Shown in pieces: positions 1 through 6,452 of a stretch of 6,566 nucleotides of DNA. This stretch comes from Saccharicrinis sp041584155 (GTDB lineage Bacteria; Bacteroidota; Bacteroidia; Bacteroidales; Marinilabiliaceae). The notes under the pieces are model-generated. The model searched no databases. It saw only the letters and a program-made list of their open reading frames with translations, and was not told the DNA's origin. The stretch covers positions 1-6,566 of the forward strand of contig JBFHEL010000237.1 in the NCBI GenBank assembly GCA_041584155.1, in the 5' to 3' direction. Within the stretch, counting starts at the first letter, position 1. Each line of letters starts with the position of its first letter. The position numbers were made by a program, and so were the translations under genes.

Positions 1-553
1 GCAGGGCAACATTATTTCTGGCGATTTCTTAAAGATGGATTTAGATGAAATAACCCCAGGGAACATTAACATCATTGGTAACTTCCCTTACAATATTTCC
101 AGTCAAATATATTTTAAAGTATTGGAGTACAAGCATAAAATTCCTCAGGTGGTAGGTATGTTACAAAAAGAAGTAGCGGAAAGACTGGCCTCTCCTCCGG
201 GAAACAAAAGCTATGGCATATTAAGTGTTTTTTTACAAGCATATTACGACGTAGAATATCTGTTTACGGTTCCTAATCACGTATTTAACCCCCCTCCTAA
301 GGTTCAATCCGGTGTTATTAGGATTGTACGAAACAATGTTGAAAAGCTCAACTGTAATGAAAAGTTATTTTACAGAGTTGTAAAAGCCGGGTTTAACCAA
401 CGACGTAAAACATTAAGTAATTCTCTAAAAGCCATTCCCTTTGATCGGGAAAAGATTGGCGATTTAGATTTATTTAGCAAACGTCCCGAACAGCTTTCGG
501 TTGCTCAATTTGTAGAGTTAACCAATTTTATAGAGCTAAATTTATTGGAATAG
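1..553 (+). CDS. rsmA: 16S rRNA (adenine1518-N6/adenine1519-N6)-dimethyltransferase RsmA, 3' part (5' end outside window)
   Basis: This cytoplasmic enzyme uses S-adenosylmethionine to dimethylate two adjacent adenines in the 3'-terminal hairpin of 16S rRNA late in 30S assembly (family knowledge; also called KsgA). The frame is open from base 2 to the stop at 551-553, giving 183 visible residues of an expected 260-270, so about 80 N-terminal residues including the SAM-binding glycine motif are missing. Visible landmarks, numbered from the first full codon: GDFL at 7-10, whose Asp is the usual adenine-contacting residue of the SAM pocket; the catalytic motif IV as NFPY at 27-30, within GNFPYNISS; the segment VFNPPPKVQSGVIRI near the junction to the C-terminal domain; and FNQRRKTLSNSLK in the rRNA-binding C-terminal domain. 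The ATG at base 35 is internal, since family-conserved residues precede it in frame. mgtE follows after 28 bases on the same strand, so the two are probably cotranscribed. Confidence 0.95.
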   Translation, partial: QGNIISGDFLKMDLDEITPGNINIIGNFPYNISSQIYFKVLEYKHKIPQVVGMLQKEVAERLASPPGNKSYGILSVFLQAYYDVEYLFTVPNHVFNPPPKVQSGVIRIVRNNVEKLNCNEKLFYRVVKAGFNQRRKTLSNSLKAIPFDREKIGDLDLFSKRPEQLSVAQFVELTNFIELNLLE

Positions 554-581
554 AAACAGGCAACAGCAAAAAACAAGAGAT

Positions 582-1946
582 ATGGCAGATTTCAAATTAA
601 CACGCGAATTTGTTGATAGCGTAAAAGAAAAAATAGAGCTGAAAGATGAAGCTCGAATTATTCAGCTTATTCAGGAGCTTCACCCTGCAGATATAGCTGA
701 ACTATATCGTGAACTGGAACTCGAAGAAGCCAAATTCTTGTACCTCCTGGCCGACGATGAAACTGCTGCCGATGTTCTGACGGAACTGGAGGAAGATGAA
801 AGGAAACGTTTCCTGAATGCTTTACCTAGTGAAGTTATTGCAAAGCGCTATATCGACAAAATGGATTCGGATGATGCGGCCGACGTACTGGGTGAGATGG
901 AAACAGAACGCCAGCAGGAAGTACTCTCCCACATGGACGACCTTAAATCAGCGGGTGACATTGCGGATCTGTTAAATTACGATGAAGATACCGCAGGGGG
1001 TTTAATGGGCAAGGAATTCATCAAGGTAAAAGAAAACTGGACCCTGCCTACCTGTCTGCGTAGCCTGCGTAGGCAAGGAGAAGAAGTTGATGAAATTTAT
1101 TATGTTTATGTTGTTGATAATGATGAGGTTTTAAAAGGTACACTTTCTCTAAAACGCCTGCTGCTAAGTAATGAAAAACAAACTGTAAAAGATATTTATA
1201 ACGACACGCTCATCTCAGTAAATGCCAATGCTCCTGCTGAGGAGGTAAGTACCATCATGGATAAATATGGTCTGGTAGCTCTGCCGGTAGTCGACAGCAT
1301 TGGGCGCCTGGTAGGTCGCATCACCATTGACGACGTGGTAGACGTTATCCGCGAAGAGGCTGAAAAAGATTACCAGTTAGCTTCGGGTATTACCGATGAT
1401 GTAGAAACTTCAGATAAAATATGGATGCACACCCGCGCCCGTATGCCCTGGTTATTAATTGGCCTGATGGGAGGTATATTCTCCTCAAGAGTAATCGGTA
1501 GTTTTGGCTTGTTAATCGCTCAGCATAAGGAACTTGCGTTTTTCATGACTCTGATAGCGGCTATGGGTGGAAACATCGGTATGCAATCTTCAGCTATCAT
1601 TGTACAATCACTGGCTTCCGGCAGTATGGGACTCGATACTTCATGGGGTAAACTAATGAAAGAAATTACCATTGCTTTGGTTAATGCCATTATTCTTTCA
1701 ACATTAGTATTGAGTTATAATTTATTGGTGGGTGCCAGCATATCGTTAACCTATACCGTAGCCATAGCGATGTTCTCCGTAGTCATTTTTGCCTCATTAT
1801 TCGGTACATTTATTCCGCTCTTATTGAAAAAAATGAAGATTGATCCCGCCGTAGCAACAGGGCCCTTCGTAACAACTTTAAATGACATTATTGGCATGTT
1901 TATTTATCTGTCTATTGGTACTGTTTGCTACTCACTATTTACTTAA
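582..1946 (+). CDS. mgtE: Magnesium transporter MgtE (CBS-domain Mg2+ channel)
   Basis: Homodimeric inner-membrane Mg2+ channel whose cytoplasmic domains sense Mg2+ and close the pore when it is abundant (family knowledge). The 454 residues match the usual MgtE length of about 450. In order: an acidic helical N domain, roughly 5-130, with HPADIAE at 34-40 and DKMDSDDAADVL at 92-103; a first CBS domain opening at YDEDTAGGLM (133-142); a second CBS domain, about 204-260, containing VALPVVD and GRLVGRITIDDVVDVI; a connecting helix; then five predicted membrane segments near 288-310, 318-345, 362-384, 388-415 and 427-450. GGNIGMQSS (329-337) and DPAVATGPFVTTLNDIIG (421-438) are typical; Asp435 corresponds by motif to the pore Asp (Asp432) of the Thermus thermophilus protein. 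The start is the ATG 28 bases after the rsmA stop. No terminator lies between the genes, which supports an rsmA-mgtE operon. No Mg2+-responsive leader is apparent in that short gap. Confidence 0.95.
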   Translation: MADFKLTREFVDSVKEKIELKDEARIIQLIQELHPADIAELYRELELEEAKFLYLLADDETAADVLTELEEDERKRFLNALPSEVIAKRYIDKMDSDDAADVLGEMETERQQEVLSHMDDLKSAGDIADLLNYDEDTAGGLMGKEFIKVKENWTLPTCLRSLRRQGEEVDEIYYVYVVDNDEVLKGTLSLKRLLLSNEKQTVKDIYNDTLISVNANAPAEEVSTIMDKYGLVALPVVDSIGRLVGRITIDDVVDVIREEAEKDYQLASGITDDVETSDKIWMHTRARMPWLLIGLMGGIFSSRVIGSFGLLIAQHKELAFFMTLIAAMGGNIGMQSSAIIVQSLASGSMGLDTSWGKLMKEITIALVNAIILSTLVLSYNLLVGASISLTYTVAIAMFSVVIFASLFGTFIPLLLKKMKIDPAVATGPFVTTLNDIIGMFIYLSIGTVCYSLFT

Positions 1947-2106
1947 ACACTGTAAATGACCGATATAAACACACAACAATTTAGCAGGATTCGTTGTTAT
2001 TATATTTATCATTGTTTTTAAACTTTATATTCATTTATTTAGTCACTTGACTCTTGTTTACATGGGTCAATATTGTCTTGTCAAAAAATTCATTAAAATT
2101 TTATAC

Positions 2107-4266
2107 ATGAAAAAATTAGGAGTACTTTTTTTTGCACTGCTTATTAGTTTTAGTGCTGCCATCAAGGTAAAAGCAGATGAGGGGATGTGGCTTCTCCCGT
2201 TAATTTCAAAGCTGAATATGAACAAAATGCAGGAGATGGGCTTAAAGCTTAGCGCTGAAGATATCTATAGCATAAACAAATCCAGCTTAAAAGATGCTGT
2301 AGTCATTTTTGGAAGAGGATGTACAGGTGAACTTATATCCGATCAAGGCTTAATTTTAACCAATCATCACTGTGGATATGGAAACATTCAGGCACTAAGC
2401 TCGCTTGAGCACAATTATTTAAAAGATGGTTTCTGGGCTAAGTCACTGGAGGAAGAATTACCTGCAGAAGGTTTATCGGTTACTTTTTTAAAGAGAATGG
2501 ATGATGTAACCGACAAAGTACTTGAAGGTGTAACAGATCAAACAACTCCGGAAGAAAGAGAGAAAATAATAGCTGAAAATATTAGTGCCATAAGAGAGGA
2601 AGCTTCAAAAGACAACGATTACTCCATTAGTGTAAGAGATTATTTTGAAGGAAATCAATACTTTTTAGTGGCTTATGAGGTCTTTACTGACATTCGTTTT
2701 GTAGGAGCACCACCATCATCAATAGGTAAATTTGGTTTTGACACTGATAACTGGATGTGGCCACGACACACTGGTGATTTTAGTATGTTTAGAGTATACG
2801 CAGATAAGGATGGCAAGCCATCTGCATATTCAGAAGATAATGTACCCTTAAAACCTAAACACCACCTGCCTATATCATTAAAAGGAGCTAACAACCAGGA
2901 TTTTGCCATGACCATAGGATACCCCGGCAGCACCAGCCGCTATTTAACATCATGGGGTATTAAGGAAAGAATGGATGTGGTTAACGATGCCCGCATTATC
3001 CCTCGTGGTATTAAGCAAGATATTTGGCACGAAGATATGATGGCCAGCGAAAAGATCAACATTCAATATGCTACCAAATTCAGTCATAGCTCAAACTACT
3101 GGAAAAATAGTATTGGAATGAACCGGGGCCTTAAAGCTCTCAACGTAATTGCCAGCAAGCAAGAAATAGAAAAAAACTTTGCATCCTGGGTTGCGGCCTC
3201 TCCCGATCGTCAAAAGGAATACGACAAGGTACTTACAAAATTAGAAAATGTGTATACGCAGAGAGAAAGTGACTTAAAAGCACAAAGCTACCTGATTGAA
3301 TGCATGTTGAGAGGAACAGAGATTATTAGTTTTGGCACCAACGCTTTTCAATTAGGAGATGCACTTAAAGATGGTGATCAGGATAAAATAGACGCTGCTG
3401 TAAAAAGCTTATCGTCTTCTCTGGAAAGCTTTTATAAAGATTACAGCCCCAGCACAGATCATAAAGTATATGCTGCAATGCTTAAACTCTATTATGATCA
3501 AATAGCCAAAGAATTTCATCCTTCCTTTTTTAACGATGTAGTAGTGAAGAAATTTAAAGCTGACTTTTCTAAGTATGCTGACTTTGTATTTAATAAATCA
3601 ATATTTATTGACAAGGACAAACTTGAAGCGTTTTTAGCCGATCCTAAGTTAAAAGTACTTGAAAAGGATCCTGTTTATATAGCAGCTCAATCAACCATCG
3701 ACACATATCGTTCATTATATAGTTCTCTTGGCAAATTCAGTGATGATGAGCAAGAAAACAACCGTTTATTTTTAAAAGGTTTGATGGAAATGAATCCTGA
3801 AAAAGTATTCTATCCCGATGCGAATTTCACCATGCGTTTGAGTTATGGTAAAGTGGGCAATTACGAACCTAAGGATGCTGTTATTTACAAATCGTATACC
3901 ACCCTTGCCGGTGTAATGGAAAAAGAGCAACCTGACAACTACGAGTTCGCAGTACCTGCCAGGTTAAAAGAACTTTATGAAGCTAAAGACTATGGTCAGT
4001 ATGCCAATGAAGATGGTTCTCTACATGTATGTTTTACTACGGATAATGATATTACCGGAGGAAATTCAGGCAGCCCGGTTATCAATGCCAACGGTGAACT
4101 TTTTGGTCTGGCTTTCGACGGCAACTGGGAAGCTATGAGTGGTGATATAGCTTTTGAAACAGAATTACAGAAATGTATTAATGTAGATATTCGTTATGTA
4201 TTATTTATCATTGATAAATATGCCGGAGCAACTAATCTCATTGACGAAATGACCTTAGTAAAATAA
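2107..4266 (+). CDS. Secreted S46-family dipeptidyl-peptidase, DPP7-like
   Basis: Serine exopeptidase that removes dipeptides from the free N terminus of peptides in the periplasm. Typical S46 enzymes are 700-720 residues; this one has 719. I place the start at ATG 2107 because it opens a classic signal peptide: MKK, a hydrophobic core, then a likely cut after VKA at about residue 23. A TTG 60 bases upstream is in frame but would bury that signal. The triad reads as His in TNHHCGY (His87 or His88, probably the second), Asp224 in RHTGDFS and Ser654 in TGGNSGSPV. Asn215, Trp216, Arg220 and Asn330 sit where S46 structures show residues binding the substrate N terminus. The residue 18 after the catalytic Ser is Gly672; DPP11 enzymes (Asp/Glu at P1) carry Arg there and DPP7 carries Gly, so a hydrophobic P1 preference is inferred. 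The C terminus has VDIRYVLFIIDKY, typical of the family. The 160 bases before it hold no clear promoter. A terminator follows directly. Confidence 0.93.
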   Translation: MKKLGVLFFALLISFSAAIKVKADEGMWLLPLISKLNMNKMQEMGLKLSAEDIYSINKSSLKDAVVIFGRGCTGELISDQGLILTNHHCGYGNIQALSSLEHNYLKDGFWAKSLEEELPAEGLSVTFLKRMDDVTDKVLEGVTDQTTPEEREKIIAENISAIREEASKDNDYSISVRDYFEGNQYFLVAYEVFTDIRFVGAPPSSIGKFGFDTDNWMWPRHTGDFSMFRVYADKDGKPSAYSEDNVPLKPKHHLPISLKGANNQDFAMTIGYPGSTSRYLTSWGIKERMDVVNDARIIPRGIKQDIWHEDMMASEKINIQYATKFSHSSNYWKNSIGMNRGLKALNVIASKQEIEKNFASWVAASPDRQKEYDKVLTKLENVYTQRESDLKAQSYLIECMLRGTEIISFGTNAFQLGDALKDGDQDKIDAAVKSLSSSLESFYKDYSPSTDHKVYAAMLKLYYDQIAKEFHPSFFNDVVVKKFKADFSKYADFVFNKSIFIDKDKLEAFLADPKLKVLEKDPVYIAAQSTIDTYRSLYSSLGKFSDDEQENNRLFLKGLMEMNPEKVFYPDANFTMRLSYGKVGNYEPKDAVIYKSYTTLAGVMEKEQPDNYEFAVPARLKELYEAKDYGQYANEDGSLHVCFTTDNDITGGNSGSPVINANGELFGLAFDGNWEAMSGDIAFETELQKCINVDIRYVLFIIDKYAGATNLIDEMTLVK

Positions 4267-4289
4267 AAATACACCAACAAATAAAAAAG

Positions 4290-4322
4290 GGGTTGAAAGC
4301 AAATACTTTCAACCCTTTTTTT
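4290..4322 (+). terminator. Intrinsic terminator of the S46 peptidase gene
   Basis: A perfect 10-bp stem, GGGTTGAAAG (4290-4299) with CTTTCAACCC (4306-4315), closes a 6-base loop and is followed by seven T (4316-4322). It begins 23 bases after the peptidase stop. A run of A on the left flank (4283-4288) lets the stem extend into the T tract and could give some termination of - strand transcripts as well, which would fit a convergent gene pair. Confidence 0.92.
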
Positions 4323-4431
4323 ATCTTAACATATGAAGTATCACTTTGGCAGTTCAATAAGCAACAGGCATTTCCGCTATGCAGCAAAACAAGTAATACA
4401 ATTTGTACTATGAAATTATAGCGCTCACTTC

Positions 4432-4540
4432 ATGGTATTATTGGTATAATAACATCTGGCACAAGGCCAATACCTATCTGAACTCTGACCAAAATAAACA
4501 ATAATACCATTTTGATAATAAAATGAGCACATGGTATTAT
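4432..4540. repeat. Three copies of a 10-base word, ATGGTATTAT, in alternating orientation
   Basis: ATGGTATTAT occurs at 4432-4441 and 4531-4540, with its exact reverse complement ATAATACCAT at 4501-4510. The middle copy can pair perfectly with either flanking copy. The first copy also has a local partner: 4432-4441 pairs with 4446-4455 in 9 of 10 positions around a TGGT loop. Between the second and third copies, CATTTT (4508-4513) and AAAATG (4520-4525) form a further 6-bp hairpin. The copies are exact by direct reading. They are A+T rich, so some chance occurrence is possible, but three exact 10-mers in about 110 bases is notable. Confidence 0.75.
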
Positions 4541-4609
4541 GCCGATGGATTAATGACAGCGTTATTGCGAACCACATATAACGCTCGGGTCATTAACCCA
4601 TCGGTATAA
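4537..4609. repeat. Long imperfect inverted repeat (hairpin), about 30-base arms
   Basis: The arms pair as follows: 4537-4540 with 4606-4609; 4541 with 4605 (G-T); 4542-4548 with 4598-4604 (CCGATGG with CCATCGG); an A-C mismatch at 4549/4597; 4550-4557 with 4589-4596 (TTAATGAC with GTCATTAA); a 3-base bulge CGG at 4586-4588; and 4558-4565 with 4578-4585 (AGCGTTAT with ATAACGCT). That is 27 Watson-Crick pairs around the 12-base loop 4566-4577. Some weaker pairing continues out to 4532/4614. No T tract follows on the + strand and no run of A precedes it, and both neighbouring genes already have terminators, so it is unlikely to be an ordinary terminator. Candidates are a small palindromic mobile or REP-like element, or a structured noncoding RNA. 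Confidence 0.85.
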
Positions 4610-4678
4610 CACTGAAAGTAAACCTGAGAACTATAAATTATTTCATCAATCAGTAGGTATTGAAATCGAATTAGGCAC

Positions 4679-4707
4679 AAAAAAACCTGCTTTTATAAAG
4701 CAGGTTT
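4679..4707 (-). terminator. Intrinsic terminator of ilvC
   Basis: A perfect 11-bp stem, AAACCTGCTTT (4683-4693) with AAAGCAGGTTT (4697-4707), closes a 3-base loop. Read on the - strand, it starts 31 bases after the ilvC stop and runs into seven T (complement of A at 4679-4685, partly inside the stem). There is no matching T run on the + strand side beyond three T, so its main direction is that of ilvC. Confidence 0.92.
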
Positions 4708-4738
4708 AATAGGTATGAAAATATATTGGGAAAAAATA

Positions 4739-6214
4739 TTAAATAATAGCTTTCATCGCAGTCATTGCATCACGTAATTCAGCTCCAACAATTTCTATAT
4801 CATGGAAACGAATAGCTTCATTTACATCAACCAACTCCTTATTACTTACGCCAGCACCAATACCTTCATTAAAGTTTTTACCTATAATATTGGTATCCAC
4901 CTTAGTCATAAAGTTGGCCAATAAAGGCTTACATGCATGATCAAACAAGTAACATCCATACTCAGCTGTATCAGAGATAACACGGTTCATCTCAAATAAT
5001 TTTTTACGTGCAATAGTATTTGCAATCAAAGGTGTTTCATGAAGAGACTCATAATAAGCGCTCTCTTCTTTAATTCCAGCCTCGGTCATTGTTTCAAAAG
5101 CCAACTCAACACCAGCTTTTACAAAAGCAACTAACAAAGTACCCTTGTCAAAATATTCCTGTTCGCTTATTTGAACGTCGCTTGCAGGTGTTTTTTCAAA
5201 TTCTGTTTCACCAGTCTCTGCTCTCCAACCTAATAAATTTTTATCATCATTGGCCCAATCTTTCATCATTGTAGATGAAAATTCTCCACTCATGATATCA
5301 TCCATATGTTTCTGAAATAAAGGACGCATAATTTCTTTAAGTTCCTCAGAAATTTTAAATGCTTCAATTTTTGCAGGATTAGACAGACGATCCATCATAT
5401 TGGTGATACCGCCAATTTTTAAGGCTTCAGTAATCACTTCCCATCCATACTGTATCAATTTAGAAGCATATCCTTTATCAATTCCTTTTTCTACCATTTT
5501 ATTAAACGACAAGATAGAACCCGTTTGCAATAAACCACAAAGGATAGTTTGCTCACCCATTAAATCTGATTTCACCTCAGCAACGAATGAAGAACGCAAC
5601 ACTCCTGCTTTATGTCCTCCTGTAGCAGCAGCATAAGCTTTAGCTATCTCAAGTCCATCTCCATTAGGATCATTTTCAGGGTGAACAGCAATAAGCGTTG
5701 GCACACCAAATCCTCTTTTATACTCTTCACGAACTTCTGAACCTGGTGATTTAGGAGCAACCATCACCACAGTAAGATCCTTACGAACCTGCATTCCTTC
5801 CTCTACAATATTAAAACCATGTGAATATGACAAAGTAGCTCCTTGTTTCATCATTGGCATTATTTGTGACACTACGTTAGTGTGCTGCTTATCAGGTGTA
5901 AGATTTACAACCATATCGGCAGTAGGAATCATCTCCTCATAAGTACCAACAGCAAAATTATTCTCAGTGGCATTTTTCCACGACTGACGCTTTTCTTTGA
6001 TAGCACCCTCGCGTAATGTATAGGAAACATCTAAACCTGAATCTCTCATGTTTAAACCCTGATTAAGCCCCTGGGCTCCACATCCTACAATTACTATCTT
6101 TTTACCTTTTAACTTTTCTACTCCGTCGGCAAATTCTGAGCTGTCCATAAACTCACAAACTCCCAATTGATTCAACTGCTCACGTAACGATAACGTATTA
6201 AAATAATTAGCCAT
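4739..6214 (-). CDS. ilvC: Ketol-acid reductoisomerase (NADP+), class II (long form)
   Basis: Cytoplasmic Mg2+-dependent enzyme of valine, leucine and isoleucine synthesis. It isomerises and reduces 2-acetolactate or 2-aceto-2-hydroxybutyrate with NADPH. From the ATG at 6214 it has 491 residues, the length of the E. coli class II enzyme, and the N terminus MANYFNTLSLREQLNQLG aligns with it; an in-frame ATG at 6271 would add 19 unrelated residues and is rejected. The Rossmann motif GCGAQG is at 44-49. By direct position match to E. coli numbering, the cofactor residues Arg68, Arg76 and Ser78 are present, predicting NADPH rather than NADH use. So are the catalytic or metal-site residues His132, Lys155, Asp217, Glu221, Glu389, Glu393 and Ser414. 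The two C-terminal knotted domains appear intact. The gene has its own terminator and no ilvB, ilvN or ilvD in view, so it appears monocistronic here or an end gene behind the AraC-family gene. Confidence 0.97.
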   Translation of the reverse strand: MANYFNTLSLREQLNQLGVCEFMDSSEFADGVEKLKGKKIVIVGCGAQGLNQGLNMRDSGLDVSYTLREGAIKEKRQSWKNATENNFAVGTYEEMIPTADMVVNLTPDKQHTNVVSQIMPMMKQGATLSYSHGFNIVEEGMQVRKDLTVVMVAPKSPGSEVREEYKRGFGVPTLIAVHPENDPNGDGLEIAKAYAAATGGHKAGVLRSSFVAEVKSDLMGEQTILCGLLQTGSILSFNKMVEKGIDKGYASKLIQYGWEVITEALKIGGITNMMDRLSNPAKIEAFKISEELKEIMRPLFQKHMDDIMSGEFSSTMMKDWANDDKNLLGWRAETGETEFEKTPASDVQISEQEYFDKGTLLVAFVKAGVELAFETMTEAGIKEESAYYESLHETPLIANTIARKKLFEMNRVISDTAEYGCYLFDHACKPLLANFMTKVDTNIIGKNFNEGIGAGVSNKELVDVNEAIRFHDIEIVGAELRDAMTAMKAII

Positions 6215-6263
6215 TGTTATAAATTTAAATATTTGATATTTATTTTCTATTAAAATATTGATA

Positions 6264-6300
6264 CTATGCACAATTCCTTATAGTATTTTTGCGCTATGCA
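6264..6300. promoter_or_regulatory. Possible operator upstream of ilvC: direct repeats CTATGCA 30 bp apart plus a palindrome
   Basis: CTATGCA occurs at 6264-6270 and 6294-6300, exactly 30 bases apart, about three helical turns. The copies read as TGCATAG toward ilvC and lie about 50 and 80 bases before its start codon. Overlapping them is a perfect 7-bp inverted repeat, ATACTAT (6261-6267) and ATAGTAT (6280-6286), with a 12-base loop. Same-face spacing and location suggest protein binding, but this is inference. The region is A+T rich, so chance is not excluded. Confidence 0.35.
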
Positions 6301-6422
6301 AGGTACATAACATCACTATACAAATCAACAGATAATTTACAGAAGTTTTGTCGTAAAAAAGCTTATTATTTAGGTACTTTTCATGGATTCGCTGAAAATA
6401 AACTGCATTTTATATCTTCACG

Positions 6423-6452
6423 CAAACCTACCTACAAAAACTGCGAGCGAAA
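6423..6452 (-). promoter_or_regulatory. Candidate Bacteroidota-type promoter for ilvC
   Basis: On the - strand TAGGTTTG (6430 to 6423) fits the TAnnTTTG -7 box described for Bacteroides-type primary sigma factor. Eighteen bases upstream is TTTC (6452 to 6449), one base off the TTTG -33 box, at slightly short spacing. It overlaps the end of the AraC-family gene. If used, it would give an ilvC leader of about 200 bases. I saw no leader peptide rich in Ile, Val or Leu in that leader; a 12-codon frame starting with MQF is present but unremarkable. Confidence 0.3.

Larger units (their letters stand above)
4323..4678. other. Gene-free spacer between convergent genes, rich in inverted repeats
   Basis: These 356 bases lie between two intrinsic terminators. 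I find no credible coding region: the longest start-to-stop frames are under 30 codons (for example + strand 4523-4609, 28 codons, lying wholly across a hairpin, and - strand 4430-4510, 26 codons). The first 100 bases hold only weak short palindromes, such as TACAATTTGTA near 4398-4408. From 4432 to 4614 the sequence is densely self-complementary and is annotated separately. No tRNA, rRNA, transposase remnant or recognisable RNA family was seen. Confidence 0.7.

Noticed and set aside
1980..2008. Possible promoter for the S46 gene: TTTA (1980-1983) and TATATTTA (2001-2008)
   Set aside because: Each box departs from TTTG/TAnnTTTG and the 17-base gap is short; the A+T richness of the region makes such matches common.
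2047..2070. Inverted repeat TTGAC (2047-2051) and GTCAA (2066-2070) before the S46 gene
   Set aside because: Only five base pairs with a 14-base loop; expected by chance.
2047..2106. Upstream in-frame TTG start for the S46 peptidase, adding 20 residues
   Set aside because: The extension has no family resemblance and would place a classic signal peptide (MKK plus hydrophobic core) internally; ATG at 2107 gives the usual family length.
2673..2933. Open frame of 86 codons on the - strand inside the S46 gene
   Set aside because: Fully antisense to a conserved, family-supported coding region, with no motif of its own.
4397..4609. Short frames in the palindromic spacer (4523-4609 +, 4430-4510 -, and a startless + frame at about 4397-4501 rich in Trp and Tyr)
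   Set aside because: All are under 36 codons, lack supporting signals, and coincide with the inverted repeats, which explain their composition.
4537..4609. The long hairpin as an integron attC site
   Set aside because: GTTAT/ATAAC boxes and a long palindrome recall attC, but the ends do not fit RYYYAAC/GTTRRRY and no integrase or cassette array is present.
5089..5636. Open frames on the + strand (5089-5274 and 5400-5636) inside ilvC
   Set aside because: Both are antisense to highly conserved ilvC codons and show no recognisable domain.
6215..6271. Upstream in-frame ATG for ilvC at 6271, adding 19 residues
   Set aside because: The ATG at 6214 starts exactly where class II IlvC proteins start, and the extra residues are A+T-rich translation of the leader.
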